A stretch of DNA of 64,000 bases from Microbacterium aerolatum (GTDB taxonomy: Bacteria; Actinomycetota; Actinomycetes; Actinomycetales; Microbacteriaceae), in the NCBI RefSeq assembly GCF_007988825.1, contig NZ_BJUW01000004.1, forward strand, positions 1 to 64,000, written 5' to 3'. Below, one piece after another: positions 26,735 through 34,557 of this stretch (positions are counted from its first letter, which is position 1; every line of letters begins with the position of its first letter). Made by a program: the position numbers and the translations under genes. The notes under the pieces were generated by a model. It was not told the DNA's origin and did no database searches. It saw only the letters and a program-made list of their open reading frames with translations.

Positions 26735-27424
26735 TCAGCTGCGATCCGAAGTGGTGCCCGCCGCGAGAGCGCCCGTGAATTCAGCGATCGCTACAGCGAA
26801 CCCCGGCAGGTCCTGCGGTCGATGCTGCGCGCCCTCAAGGACGTGGTGCGCCGCGCCGTCGGCCACCAGACTCCGGGCGATCGTCTCGTACTCTTCGTTC
26901 CAGCCACCGGTGACGACGAGGGTCGGGATGCTGGTGAGCATCTGCCGCCGGATGCCGTGGCCCCAGGGCACGTTCGTCGTCGCCCATCTCTCAGCCAGCG
27001 GACGCTCCGCATCCCAAGTCGCGGGATCGAACGCCCCGCCGAACATGAGCGGCCGCAGGATCGCCCAGCACCCCCGCAGGTTGCCGGAGTCGGCCTGGGC
27101 ACGCGCCTCTGTCACGGCGGAGATGTGCCGCTCGATGGATGATTCTCCGCGCACGATGTCGTAGAGCGCGGGCTCGACGAGCACGAGTCCGGCGACCTGA
27201 ATGCGCCCGGATGCTGCGGCGAGGACGGCAGGAACCGCGCCGATCGAGTGTGCGAACAGCAACGGGCGCCGTGCGCCGCGGGTGGCCACGAGCGTCTCGA
27301 CCTGCTCCGTGATCGAGGACCCGGGCTCGAAGCTGAGAAACTCGCTCGAGTCCGCGTCGACGCTCGGCCAAGCCGCCGCGCCGCGGCGCCCCGCACCATG
27401 GATGTAAACGGCCTCGACACTCAC
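26735..27424 (-). CDS. Alpha/beta hydrolase family protein
   Basis: 229-aa alpha/beta-hydrolase fold. The nucleophile elbow reads AHSIGA with Ser60, the oxyanion strand begins VYIHGAG near residue 7, and the likely acid and histidine lie in TGGWNEEYE and GAQHRPQD. The GTG start at 27424 has a TAGCGT box seven bases upstream. It converges on smc with 72 bp between, a gap with only a weak CTCCGA/TCGGAG hairpin. The substrate is unknown. Confidence 0.75.
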   Translation of the reverse strand: MSVEAVYIHGAGRRGAAAWPSVDADSSEFLSFEPGSSITEQVETLVATRGARRPLLFAHSIGAVPAVLAAASGRIQVAGLVLVEPALYDIVRGESSIERHISAVTEARAQADSGNLRGCWAILRPLMFGGAFDPATWDAERPLAERWATTNVPWGHGIRRQMLTSIPTLVVTGGWNEEYETIARSLVADGAAHHVLEGAQHRPQDLPGFAVAIAEFTGALAAGTTSDRS

Positions 27425-27431
27425 GCACGCA

Positions 27432-27437
27432 ACGCTA
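27432..27437 (-). promoter_or_regulatory. -10 box of the alpha/beta hydrolase gene (leaderless)
   Basis: TAGCGT on the minus strand ends seven bases before the GTG at 27424. Confidence 0.5.
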
Positions 27438-27586
27438 GTCCCCGTCGTTCCGGTGCCGGCACGTTGGAAAACGCGGATGCACGTCGGCGCGCCTCGGCGC
27501 GGTGCAGGCCGACACGCCGCCGACACGCCAGCTCATCTCCGTTTTCCGAGGCGAGGGGGCATACAGCCCGGTGGTCCGGCACCGCA

Positions 27587-27592
27587 TAGGCT
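27587..27592 (+). promoter_or_regulatory. -10 box of ftsY (leaderless)
   Basis: TAGGCT ends six bases before the ftsY ATG at 27599. Confidence 0.5.
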
Positions 27593-27598
27593 GGAGCC

Positions 27599-28474
27599 AT
27601 GGCGGAGAAGTCCTGGTCCCTCGGTCGCGCACTGCGCGGCATGTTCGTCAAGCCCACGATCGATGAGAACACGTGGGAAGACCTGGAGACCGCGCTGATC
27701 ACCGCCGACTTCGGTCCGGAGATCACCGAGCGCATCGTCGACGAGCTGCAGGACAAGGTCGAGCGTTACCGCACGACCGACCCGAAGGACCTGCAGCGCA
27801 TGCTGCAGGAGACCCTCGAGGAGCACTTCGCGAAGTTCGACACGACGCTCAAGCTCACCGAGCGTCCGGCTGTCGTCCTCGTCGTCGGCGTGAACGGCGT
27901 CGGCAAGACCACCACGATCGGCAAGTTCACGAAGTTCCTGCGCGGTTATCAGCGCAGCGTGGTCGTCGGCGCCGCCGACACGTTCCGCGCCGCTGCCGTC
28001 GATCAGCTCGCCACCTGGGCGCAGCGTGGGGGAGCGGCGATCGTCCGGCCTCAGCAGGAGGGGCAGGATCCGGCATCCGTCGCCTACCAGACGATCGAGT
28101 TCGCGCAGCGCGAGGGGATCGAGATCGCGATCATCGACACCGCCGGCCGCCTGCACACCAAGGGCGGGCTGATGGACGAGCTGACGAAGATCCGCCGGGT
28201 CATCGAGAAGCAGGCTCCGATCAGTGAGGTGCTGCTGGTGCTGGATGCCACCACCGGGCAGAACGGCGTCATGCAGGCCGAGGCCTTCCTCCAGCACGCC
28301 GGGGTGACCGGGCTGGTCATCACCAAGCTCGACGGATCGGCCAAGGGCGGCTTCGTCCTCGCGGTGCAGGAGCGCACCGGCATCCCGGTCAAACTCCTCG
28401 GCCAGGGAGAGGGAATCGACGACCTCACCGGATTCACGCCGCACGTCTTCGTGGCATCCCTTGTCGGGCAGTGA
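27599..28474 (+). CDS. ftsY: Signal recognition particle receptor FtsY
   Basis: 291-aa SRP GTPase that docks SRP-bound ribosomes at the membrane. The N domain (about residues 20-85) leads into the G domain with P-loop GVNGVGKT near residue 97, DTFRAAAVDQL, DTAGR and TKLDGSAKGG. The long acidic A domain of E. coli FtsY is absent, as in many Actinobacteria, so membrane contact must rely on the short N-terminal helix. The start at 27599 has a TAGGCT box six bases upstream. The 28-bp spacer after smc seen in some genomes is replaced here by the convergent hydrolase. Confidence 0.96.
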   Translation: MAEKSWSLGRALRGMFVKPTIDENTWEDLETALITADFGPEITERIVDELQDKVERYRTTDPKDLQRMLQETLEEHFAKFDTTLKLTERPAVVLVVGVNGVGKTTTIGKFTKFLRGYQRSVVVGAADTFRAAAVDQLATWAQRGGAAIVRPQQEGQDPASVAYQTIEFAQREGIEIAIIDTAGRLHTKGGLMDELTKIRRVIEKQAPISEVLLVLDATTGQNGVMQAEAFLQHAGVTGLVITKLDGSAKGGFVLAVQERTGIPVKLLGQGEGIDDLTGFTPHVFVASLVGQ

Positions 28475-28495
28475 ACGGACTGGTTTCATAGCGTT

Positions 28496-28996
28496 ATGGC
28501 GATCGAACACGACTACTTCGGACTGCTGTCCTCGGGCCCGGACGGATCGATCTTCTGGAGCGAGACGGTGGATCTCGGCGATCAGACGGTGACCGTCGAC
28601 CTCACCGCGCCCGACCAGGACGACATCTCCCCGGATGCCCTCGACATCGCCGCAGCGCTGATCTCGGGGATCGAGAACGTGGATGCCGCAGCACGGCGCG
28701 GCATGCTCGCCGAAGTCGACGACCGCACCAGCGAGGTGACCGAGTACATCCTGCAGCAGCAGGAGGCCTACGGCGAAGAGCTCGCGGACATGCTCGTCGA
28801 CGTCAGCGGGGATGACTCGGTCGACATCATCCGCTCTCTCCGCCTGATGAGCATGACGATCCTCGCCGATGAGCACGGCGGATCCGAGCCGTTCGCGGTG
28901 CTCGAGTACGCGCTCGACGCGGACGAGACCGACGAGGTGCTGCTGGTGAACCTCGCCTCCGACGGCTCTGTGCAGTCGGTGATGAGCGCGGACTGA
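28496..28996 (+). CDS. Acidic hypothetical protein, possibly DUF2004-like
   Basis: 166-aa strongly acidic soluble protein starting MAIEHDYFGLLSS. The N-terminal third looks like beta strands (IFWSETVDLGDQTVTVDL) and the middle is helical. It resembles small DUF2004-type proteins annotated in Microbacteriaceae, but I am not sure of that. It starts 21 bp after ftsY and so probably shares its transcript. It has no membrane segment, no cysteine and no catalytic motif that I can see. Confidence 0.6.
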   Translation: MAIEHDYFGLLSSGPDGSIFWSETVDLGDQTVTVDLTAPDQDDISPDALDIAAALISGIENVDAAARRGMLAEVDDRTSEVTEYILQQQEAYGEELADMLVDVSGDDSVDIIRSLRLMSMTILADEHGGSEPFAVLEYALDADETDEVLLVNLASDGSVQSVMSAD

Positions 28997-29012
28997 TCAT
29001 GCGCGCAAGTCG

Positions 29013-29696
29013 CTAGAGCGGGGAACGCGCGATCTCCGCATAGCGATCGAGCGGCAGTGCACGGATGCCCCCGTCACCTGTCGCAGCATCGCGGAGCCGA
29101 CTGGCGTCCGGGTCGTCTGCTCCGTCGAGGATCTCGTCCAGGTAGCTCAGCACCGCGGCGGCCTGTGCGGCGCTGAGCCGCCCACGATCAGCGATCGCGC
29201 CGTCCCGATCGAATGCGGCGAGCAGCATGCCGTGTTCGCGACCGGTGTCCGCTGACACCGCCGGCTGAAAGTAGGGCAGGTCGAGCGCCAGCGCGTCGAA
29301 CCGGGCGTAGAACCGCAGGCGCGCCGCGGGATCGCCGTGCGCCGGATGCGGCGTCTGGACATCCGGTCGATCGAACTCCGCCAGCATCACGGTGGCAGTG
29401 GACCCCCACTCCGCGATGACGGCCTTCAGCAGGCCTGATCCCACACCCATGCCGCGCGCTTGCGGCGCGGCGACGAGGTACTGCAGCAGGACGGCGTCGC
29501 GGAATCGCTCGACCACGGCAATCCCCAGCATCCGCCCGTCGTCATCTCGCGCGATCAGTGCGTGCGCCCGAACGGGGAACTGCGCGAGGAAGTCGTCCTC
29601 CGACATGAGCTCTCCGGCGCGGAACGATGGCGTCAACAGTGCGCGGTGCGCTTCGCGGAGCTCATCGGTTGTCGAACCCGCTGCGTACGAGGTCAT
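29013..29696 (-). CDS. GNAT family N-acetyltransferase
   Basis: 227-aa protein with a GNAT core in its first 110 residues. YLVAAPQARGMGVGSGLLKAV is the acetyl-CoA pyrophosphate-binding loop (pattern Q/RxxGxG/A), preceded by the beta strands ALIARDDDGRMLGIAVVERF. The C-terminal 100 residues are mostly helical and not part of the usual fold. Its start overlaps the stop of the 794-aa gene upstream by four bases (ATGA), which strongly suggests joint expression and perhaps joint function. The acceptor is unknown. Confidence 0.8.
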   Translation of the reverse strand: MTSYAAGSTTDELREAHRALLTPSFRAGELMSEDDFLAQFPVRAHALIARDDDGRMLGIAVVERFRDAVLLQYLVAAPQARGMGVGSGLLKAVIAEWGSTATVMLAEFDRPDVQTPHPAHGDPAARLRFYARFDALALDLPYFQPAVSADTGREHGMLLAAFDRDGAIADRGRLSAAQAAAVLSYLDEILDGADDPDASRLRDAATGDGGIRALPLDRYAEIARSPL

Positions 29697-32077
29697 GTCG
29701 GTGGTCTCGGTCGGGAGCTACGCGCTCGACGCGACATCAAGATCATCATGACCCCGATCGCAACGGCGACGGCCAGAATGGCGACGATGAACCACCAGGT
29801 GACGTCGCCGTGCAGACCGAATCCTTCCTGCAGCACGGACGCCAATCCCGAGATTCCGATGACGGCGAGTACGACTCCGAGTACCTGCTCGACACGTTCG
29901 GAGCGACGGTCGCGCTCGGTCTGCCGGTCGTCCAGGATGCGCTCGATCCTGCGGTGGCAGACATCCAGCAGCGGCTGCAGGCGTGAGCCGAGCACATCCC
30001 GCACGGCGCGCTCGAAGCCGTCGCGGAGCAGGTCATAGCGATTCGATCGGAGCACGGTGTCGAGGTCGACTCGCAGTGCGGGCGACGAGACGATCGCCGG
30101 TGACTCGACGAACAGCATGATGGCCTGCTTCGACTGCACGAAGGACTGCAGGTCGAGCTCGGCGCGTTCGATGACCCGTACGAGATCGCCGAGCCGATCC
30201 GTGACCTCCTGCTGCCGGCCATGATCCCCGCTCGAGCTCGCATCATCGGTCTCCCGGAGCAGATGCTCGACCTTGGTGAGAAGGACGGAGATGGTCTCCG
30301 CGTGTTCGCGCACCGTGCTCTGCCAGGCCTGATACATGCCATGCATGCTGTGGGCGAAGGTGATGAAACTCTCGATCTCACTGACCGCATAGTCGGGCGA
30401 GCGGAAGCTGGCCAGCAGAGTCACGTTCGAGTTCGCGGTGAGCAGCTCATCGTTGAGATGCAGCAACTCGAAGGGCTTCGCGGCATCGACGTCGTACATG
30501 GTCCAATCGGCGACGCCCGATGCGCCGGCGGGGAGCGGATGCAGAAGCGGCTGCGCTCCCCACAGACCGCTGATCTCACGTGCGGAGTCCAGGGGGATGC
30601 GGCGACCTGCGACATCACTCGATGCCCGTTCGACGGTGACGAGCACGCCGAACGACCCGGATCGGGCGGAGATCGGATCGGCCGGGGCGCTCGGCATGGG
30701 CCCGTGCGCGGTCTGCGGATCATCCCGCACCCGCCGGAACAGCGTGCGCAGATCCTCGAGGATCGCCCCCACGACGTCGGCCAGTCGCGACAGCCGAATG
30801 CGCGAGTCGGAGCGCGGATGCAGATGAAGCACGTGCGGAATCTCGGTGAGATCGCCGTACACGGGGGTCGCCAGGCTCACGATCTGCGCGACTTCGAACG
30901 CGGGCGCGTCTTCCAATTCGATGTCGAACAGAACCGCATGGTTGCCGAGCTCGGACAGCTGCACCTGCGTGCGGATCCGCACCACGTCGGCCCCGGTTCC
31001 CGGACCGTCGAGCAGGATGTCCTCCAGCTGAAAGGTCGAACCCCGGTAACGACGACCGAGGCTGTCCGAGCCCTGCCAGACGTCGCTGAGAGTCAGCCGT
31101 CGCAGCACCTTCGTCACGAGCAGTGGTCCTAGGCGACCGTTCTTGTCGTCTGCGGACACGAGATCGCGGACGGCGTCGAGGTCGTCGGCGAGCTCGGCCG
31201 ACCCGTGCTGCATGACCCCGAACCCGTACACGATGCGCACCCGCCCCTCGTCGATGTGCAGCCAGGGGCGGTCGGCTGCGGCACTGACTGTCTGGAGGGA
31301 TGCCAGGTGGCCGCGAAGCTCACTCGCGTCGATCGGCCGGAATCCGCCGTCGTCGATCAGATCAGCGATCCGAGCGATCTCCGCGCTGACGTCGTACGTG
31401 CGACGCGCGAGCAGGTCGGAGGTCGCGAGCGCGATCTCGTTGATCGCCCGGTAGTAGCGGTGCTCGGAACGCGTCTCGGCGATGAGCGTCTCGCGCCCGG
31501 GGTGGGCCGGCAGCTCGCGCGCGGACTGCCGGATCAGAGCGATCTTCGCAATGGCCTCGGCTGTCACTGCGACGACGGCCTCGAGGTTTCCGGTGAGCAG
31601 CGCAGTCTCGACGTCGAACTCATGGTTCATGAATCGCAGCAGGCTCCAGGCGACGGCGTCCGCGCCCTCCGGTGCCAGCGCCTTTGCCGCATCGGCTGCC
31701 GCGTTCACCGCTGCGCGGATCAGCGTGTGATCCCAGTTGAGCTCCCACGCCTCGTTCACCAGGTTCCGGAGGTACATCGCCAGCACGACGCCGCCGAGCG
31801 GTAGGGCGGATGCCGCGCGCACCGCGGCCGGCAGCAGATTTCCGAGCCGGATGCCGTGGGCGGTGTGGCCGTCGGACATGCCGTCCGCCACGACGCTCTG
31901 CCACCAGTCCAGGCTCAGCACTTCGCGGATGTCGCTCTGCTGCTGTTCTGTCAGGGCGTGCGCGGACCCATCCCTGCGCTGTGTCGTGAAGGCTTCCGAC
32001 AGCCATTCACGTGCATCGTCGGCATCCTCGTTCGCCAGCGCGAAGATGCTCGCGCCGACCTTCTCGTCCCCGACCAC
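29693..32077 (-). CDS. 794-aa protein of unknown function with two C-terminal membrane helices
   Basis: A large protein without a recognised domain. About 650 residues appear soluble: a helical N-terminal part with a possible hydrophobic helix near 85-100 (LPLGGVVLAMYL), then a beta-rich middle (residues about 330-500). A long helical, coiled-coil-like region (about 560-720) leads to two hydrophobic segments, VLGVVLAVIGISGLASVL and WWFIVAILAVAVAIGVMMIL, and a basic tail. The helical stalk followed by two helices recalls CorA-like channels, but the GMN motif is absent. The start is GTG at 32077, with no convincing ribosome site. It is co-transcribed with the GNAT gene by a four-base overlap. 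Confidence 0.65.
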   Translation of the reverse strand: MVGDEKVGASIFALANEDADDAREWLSEAFTTQRRDGSAHALTEQQQSDIREVLSLDWWQSVVADGMSDGHTAHGIRLGNLLPAAVRAASALPLGGVVLAMYLRNLVNEAWELNWDHTLIRAAVNAAADAAKALAPEGADAVAWSLLRFMNHEFDVETALLTGNLEAVVAVTAEAIAKIALIRQSARELPAHPGRETLIAETRSEHRYYRAINEIALATSDLLARRTYDVSAEIARIADLIDDGGFRPIDASELRGHLASLQTVSAAADRPWLHIDEGRVRIVYGFGVMQHGSAELADDLDAVRDLVSADDKNGRLGPLLVTKVLRRLTLSDVWQGSDSLGRRYRGSTFQLEDILLDGPGTGADVVRIRTQVQLSELGNHAVLFDIELEDAPAFEVAQIVSLATPVYGDLTEIPHVLHLHPRSDSRIRLSRLADVVGAILEDLRTLFRRVRDDPQTAHGPMPSAPADPISARSGSFGVLVTVERASSDVAGRRIPLDSAREISGLWGAQPLLHPLPAGASGVADWTMYDVDAAKPFELLHLNDELLTANSNVTLLASFRSPDYAVSEIESFITFAHSMHGMYQAWQSTVREHAETISVLLTKVEHLLRETDDASSSGDHGRQQEVTDRLGDLVRVIERAELDLQSFVQSKQAIMLFVESPAIVSSPALRVDLDTVLRSNRYDLLRDGFERAVRDVLGSRLQPLLDVCHRRIERILDDRQTERDRRSERVEQVLGVVLAVIGISGLASVLQEGFGLHGDVTWWFIVAILAVAVAIGVMMILMSRRARSSRPRPPT

Positions 32078-32161
32078 GCCTGCCCCCAGACCGCGCGGTG
32101 ACCCGCGCTGAGTCTGATTGTGCCCGAACAGCGGGGGCGAGCACCATGCCCGGGGCGGAAC

Positions 32162-33154
32162 TCACACGGCCTGAGCGAAGCCCAGGTCCGCGCCCTCGGC
32201 GATGTGCGCCAGGTGCGGCGGGATCTCGCGTCCCTTCGAGATCATCGACTGCGCCCACAAACGCCCAGCGCGGTACGACGAGCGCACCAGGGGCCCGGCG
32301 AGCACGCCGAGGAAACCGATCCGCTCGGCCTCCTCCTTGAACTCGACGAACTCCGCCGGCTTCACCCAGCGTGCGACCGGCAGGTGCCGCGGCGTCGGAC
32401 GCAGATACTGCGTGATCGTGATGATGTCGCAGCCCGCCTCGTGCAGGTCGTTCAGCGCCTGCACGACCTCTTCCGGCTCCTCGCCCATGCCGAGGATGAG
32501 GTTCGACTTGGTGATGAGCCCGGCGTCGTGCCCCTGCGTGATCACGTTCAGCGACCGCTCGTACTGGAACGCGGGGCGGATGCGCTTGAAGATCCGCGGC
32601 ACGGTCTCGACGTTGTGCGCGAACACCTCGGGGCGCGCGTCGAAGATCTGGCCCAGGAACTCCGGGTCGCCGTTGTGCTCGTTCGCGAGCAGTTCGACGC
32701 CGGTGTTCGGGTTCTCGGCGTGGATGCGCCGGACGGTCTCGGCGTTCAGCCAGGCACCCGTGTCGGGCAGGTCATCGCGGGCGACGCTCGTGACCGTGGC
32801 ATAGCGCAGCCCCATTCGAGTGACGCTCTCGGCCACCCGGCGCGGCTCATCCGTGTCGTAGGCGTCCGGTTTGCCGGTGTCGATCTGGCAGAAGTCGCAA
32901 CGCCGCGTGCACTGCGAACCGCCGATGAGGAAGGTCGCCTCGCGGTCCTCCCAGCACTCGAAGATGTTCGGGCAGCCCGCCTCCTGGCAGACGGTGTGCA
33001 GCCCCTCGTCCTTCACCAGCGAATGCAGCGCCTGATACTCCGGCCCCATCTTCGCCTTGGTCTTGATCCACTCCGGCTTGCGCTCGATCGGCGTCTCGGC
33101 ATTGCGGACTTCGAGGCGCAGCAGCTTGCGACCCTCGGGAACAGCGGCACTCAC
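32162..33154 (-). CDS. lipA: Lipoyl synthase
   Basis: 330-aa radical SAM enzyme inserting two sulfurs into octanoyl groups on carrier lysines, such as that of the bkd E2 in this window. The auxiliary cluster ligands are Cys56, Cys61 and Cys67, and the radical SAM cluster ligands are Cys82, Cys86 and Cys89 (CTRRCDFC). GTG at 33154 has AAGGAG upstream and forms a GTGA overlap with the lipB stop, so lipB and lipA are coupled. A longer in-frame reading into lipB is not real. Length is normal. Confidence 0.97.
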   Translation of the reverse strand: MSAAVPEGRKLLRLEVRNAETPIERKPEWIKTKAKMGPEYQALHSLVKDEGLHTVCQEAGCPNIFECWEDREATFLIGGSQCTRRCDFCQIDTGKPDAYDTDEPRRVAESVTRMGLRYATVTSVARDDLPDTGAWLNAETVRRIHAENPNTGVELLANEHNGDPEFLGQIFDARPEVFAHNVETVPRIFKRIRPAFQYERSLNVITQGHDAGLITKSNLILGMGEEPEEVVQALNDLHEAGCDIITITQYLRPTPRHLPVARWVKPAEFVEFKEEAERIGFLGVLAGPLVRSSYRAGRLWAQSMISKGREIPPHLAHIAEGADLGFAQAV

Positions 33155-33819
33155 GCGGGAACTCCTTCGATTGCAGCGTCCGAGAATTCGGGATCCGAGT
33201 ATTCGGCGGCGAACGCCGTCGCGACGGCATCCACGATGTCTGCGGGGGAGACGTCGCGACCGACGACCTCGCTCACCGTGGTGACGCCGGCATCCGTGAT
33301 TCCGCAGGGGATGATCCCGCGGAACCCGCTCAGCGTGTTGTCGCAGTTGATCGCGAAGCCGTGCATCGTCACGCCGTTCTGCACGCGTACGCCGATCGCG
33401 GCGATCTTGTCCTCGCTGAGGGGCCGGTGCACCCACACACCGCTGCGTCCGTCGACCTGGTAACCGTCGACGCCGAGCGGGCGAAGGATCTCGATGAGCA
33501 CACGTTCGAGGCGGCGCACATGCGCGACGACATCCATCGGCTCCGGCAGGCGGACGATGGGGTAGCCGACGAGCTGACCCGGGCCGTGCCAGGTGATCTT
33601 GCCGCCACGGTCGACATCGACGACCGGCGTGCCGTCCTGCGGGCGCTCCTGCGGTTCGGTGCGCTTGCCTGCGGTGTACACGGCCTCGTGCTCGAGGAGG
33701 ATCAGGGTGTCGGGGCGGGTGCCCTCCACGACGCCGTGGTGCACGTTGCGCTGTAGCTCCCAGCCGTCGAGATACGGGACGAACTGCGGCGCGAGCCCCG
33801 CAGCGAGAATGTCGAGCAT
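33151..33819 (-). CDS. lipB: Octanoyl-[acyl carrier protein]:protein octanoyltransferase
   Basis: 222-aa transferase moving octanoate from acyl carrier protein to lipoyl domains. The signature [18 protein letters not shown] is at residues about 71-88, and the catalytic pair lies in [10 protein letters not shown] (Lys) and FAINCDN (Cys). It is first in the lipBA operon. Upstream, a 25-bp palindrome lies between its start and that of a divergent TetR gene, so TetR control of lipoate synthesis is likely. The ribosome site AGGAAGG precedes ATG 33819. Confidence 0.96.
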   Translation of the reverse strand: MLDILAAGLAPQFVPYLDGWELQRNVHHGVVEGTRPDTLILLEHEAVYTAGKRTEPQERPQDGTPVVDVDRGGKITWHGPGQLVGYPIVRLPEPMDVVAHVRRLERVLIEILRPLGVDGYQVDGRSGVWVHRPLSEDKIAAIGVRVQNGVTMHGFAINCDNTLSGFRGIIPCGITDAGVTTVSEVVGRDVSPADIVDAVATAFAAEYSDPEFSDAAIEGVPA

Positions 33820-33830
33820 GGTCGCCTTCC

Positions 33831-33855
33831 TATTGTTGGATGCCGTCTAACAATA
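33831..33855. promoter_or_regulatory. Palindromic operator between lipB and a TetR gene
   Basis: TATTGTT (33831-33837) and AACAATA (33849-33855) are perfect inverted arms. With the next three bases the half-sites are TATTGTTGGA and TATTGTTAGA on opposite strands, 9 of 10 identical, around a 5-bp centre. It starts 12 bp before the lipB ATG and is 41 bp before the tetR GTG, the usual place for a TetR-family operator. Confidence 0.7.
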
Positions 33856-33883
33856 CATCCGAAGAGCATGGAACGCTCAGAGG

Positions 33884-33889
33884 TACGGT
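33884..33889 (+). promoter_or_regulatory. -10 box of the TetR gene at 33896 (leaderless)
   Basis: TACGGT ends six bases before the GTG at 33896. Confidence 0.45.
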
Positions 33890-33895
33890 GGGAGG

Positions 33896-34483
33896 GTGAG
33901 AAACGAGCCGCGCCCCGGACGCCCCCGTGCGTCGTCGCGCGAGACGCTCGCCGAAGCGGCGTGCGAGCTGTTCCTCGAGCAGGGGTACGAGGCGACGTCG
34001 GTCGCCGACATCACCCAGCGCGCAGGCGTGAGCCGATCCAGCTTCTTCAACTACTTCTCCTCGAAGAGCGATGTCCTGTGGTCAGGCCTGGACGCCCGGA
34101 TCGATCAGGCTCTGGCGGCATTGACCGCACTCGGGGCGGATGCCGACGCCGCAGCCGTGCGCGGCATCCTGCGCAGCGTGGTGCACGACTTCGCACCCGA
34201 CCCGCTCGCTCTCGCGCTGCGCAACGCGGCGGCCATGGGACTGGAAGAGGAGCTGGTCCGTGACACGGGGCTGCGCAGCGCGCGCCTCGCCGAGGGCATC
34301 TCGCAGGCCGCGCGCGGCAGCGGCATCGCCGCGATTCCTGCGGACATCCTCGGCTCGGCACATGCGACCGCCGTATTGTCCTCGCTGCGCGTGTGGGCCG
34401 AGCGCGGAGCCGGCCACGGCACGCCGGACTCGCTCGTGGGCGAGGCACTGCGCAGCATCCACGATCTGCCCTGGCGGATCTGA
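33896..34483 (+). CDS. TetR family transcriptional regulator
   Basis: 195-aa one-domain-plus-ligand-domain repressor. The N-terminal helix-turn-helix spans about residues 15-60 (ETLAEAACELFLEQGYEATS, then RAGVSRSSFFNYFSSKSDVL). The C-terminal helices form an unknown ligand pocket. It is divergent from lipBA with a palindromic operator between, so it probably represses lipBA and itself; the inducer may be a lipid or lipoyl-related molecule, which is inference. The GTG start has a TACGGT box six bases upstream. It ends 74 bp before ffh. Confidence 0.85.
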   Translation: MRNEPRPGRPRASSRETLAEAACELFLEQGYEATSVADITQRAGVSRSSFFNYFSSKSDVLWSGLDARIDQALAALTALGADADAAAVRGILRSVVHDFAPDPLALALRNAAAMGLEEELVRDTGLRSARLAEGISQAARGSGIAAIPADILGSAHATAVLSSLRVWAERGAGHGTPDSLVGEALRSIHDLPWRI

Positions 34484-34541
34484 GCGGCGCACGGACGGAT
34501 CCGCACTTCGTGCCGCGCTGAGCAGTCAGGCGCCGCTCGCG

Positions 34542-34547
34542 TAGAAT
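34542..34547 (+). promoter_or_regulatory. -10 box of ffh
   Basis: TAGAAT ends 10 bases before the ffh ATG, giving a leader of only a few bases. Confidence 0.5.
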
Positions 34548-34557
34548 CGAGAGCACC

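Noticed and set aside
29693..32077. CorA magnesium transporter call for the 794-aa protein
   Set aside because: Two terminal helices and a helical stalk fit, but the GMN motif needed for CorA/Mrs2 transport is absent and the soluble part is far too long.
32162..33436. 424-codon version of lipA starting inside lipB
   Set aside because: Residues before GTG 33154 do not match LipA, and the ribosome site AAGGAG plus GTGA overlap fix the shorter start.
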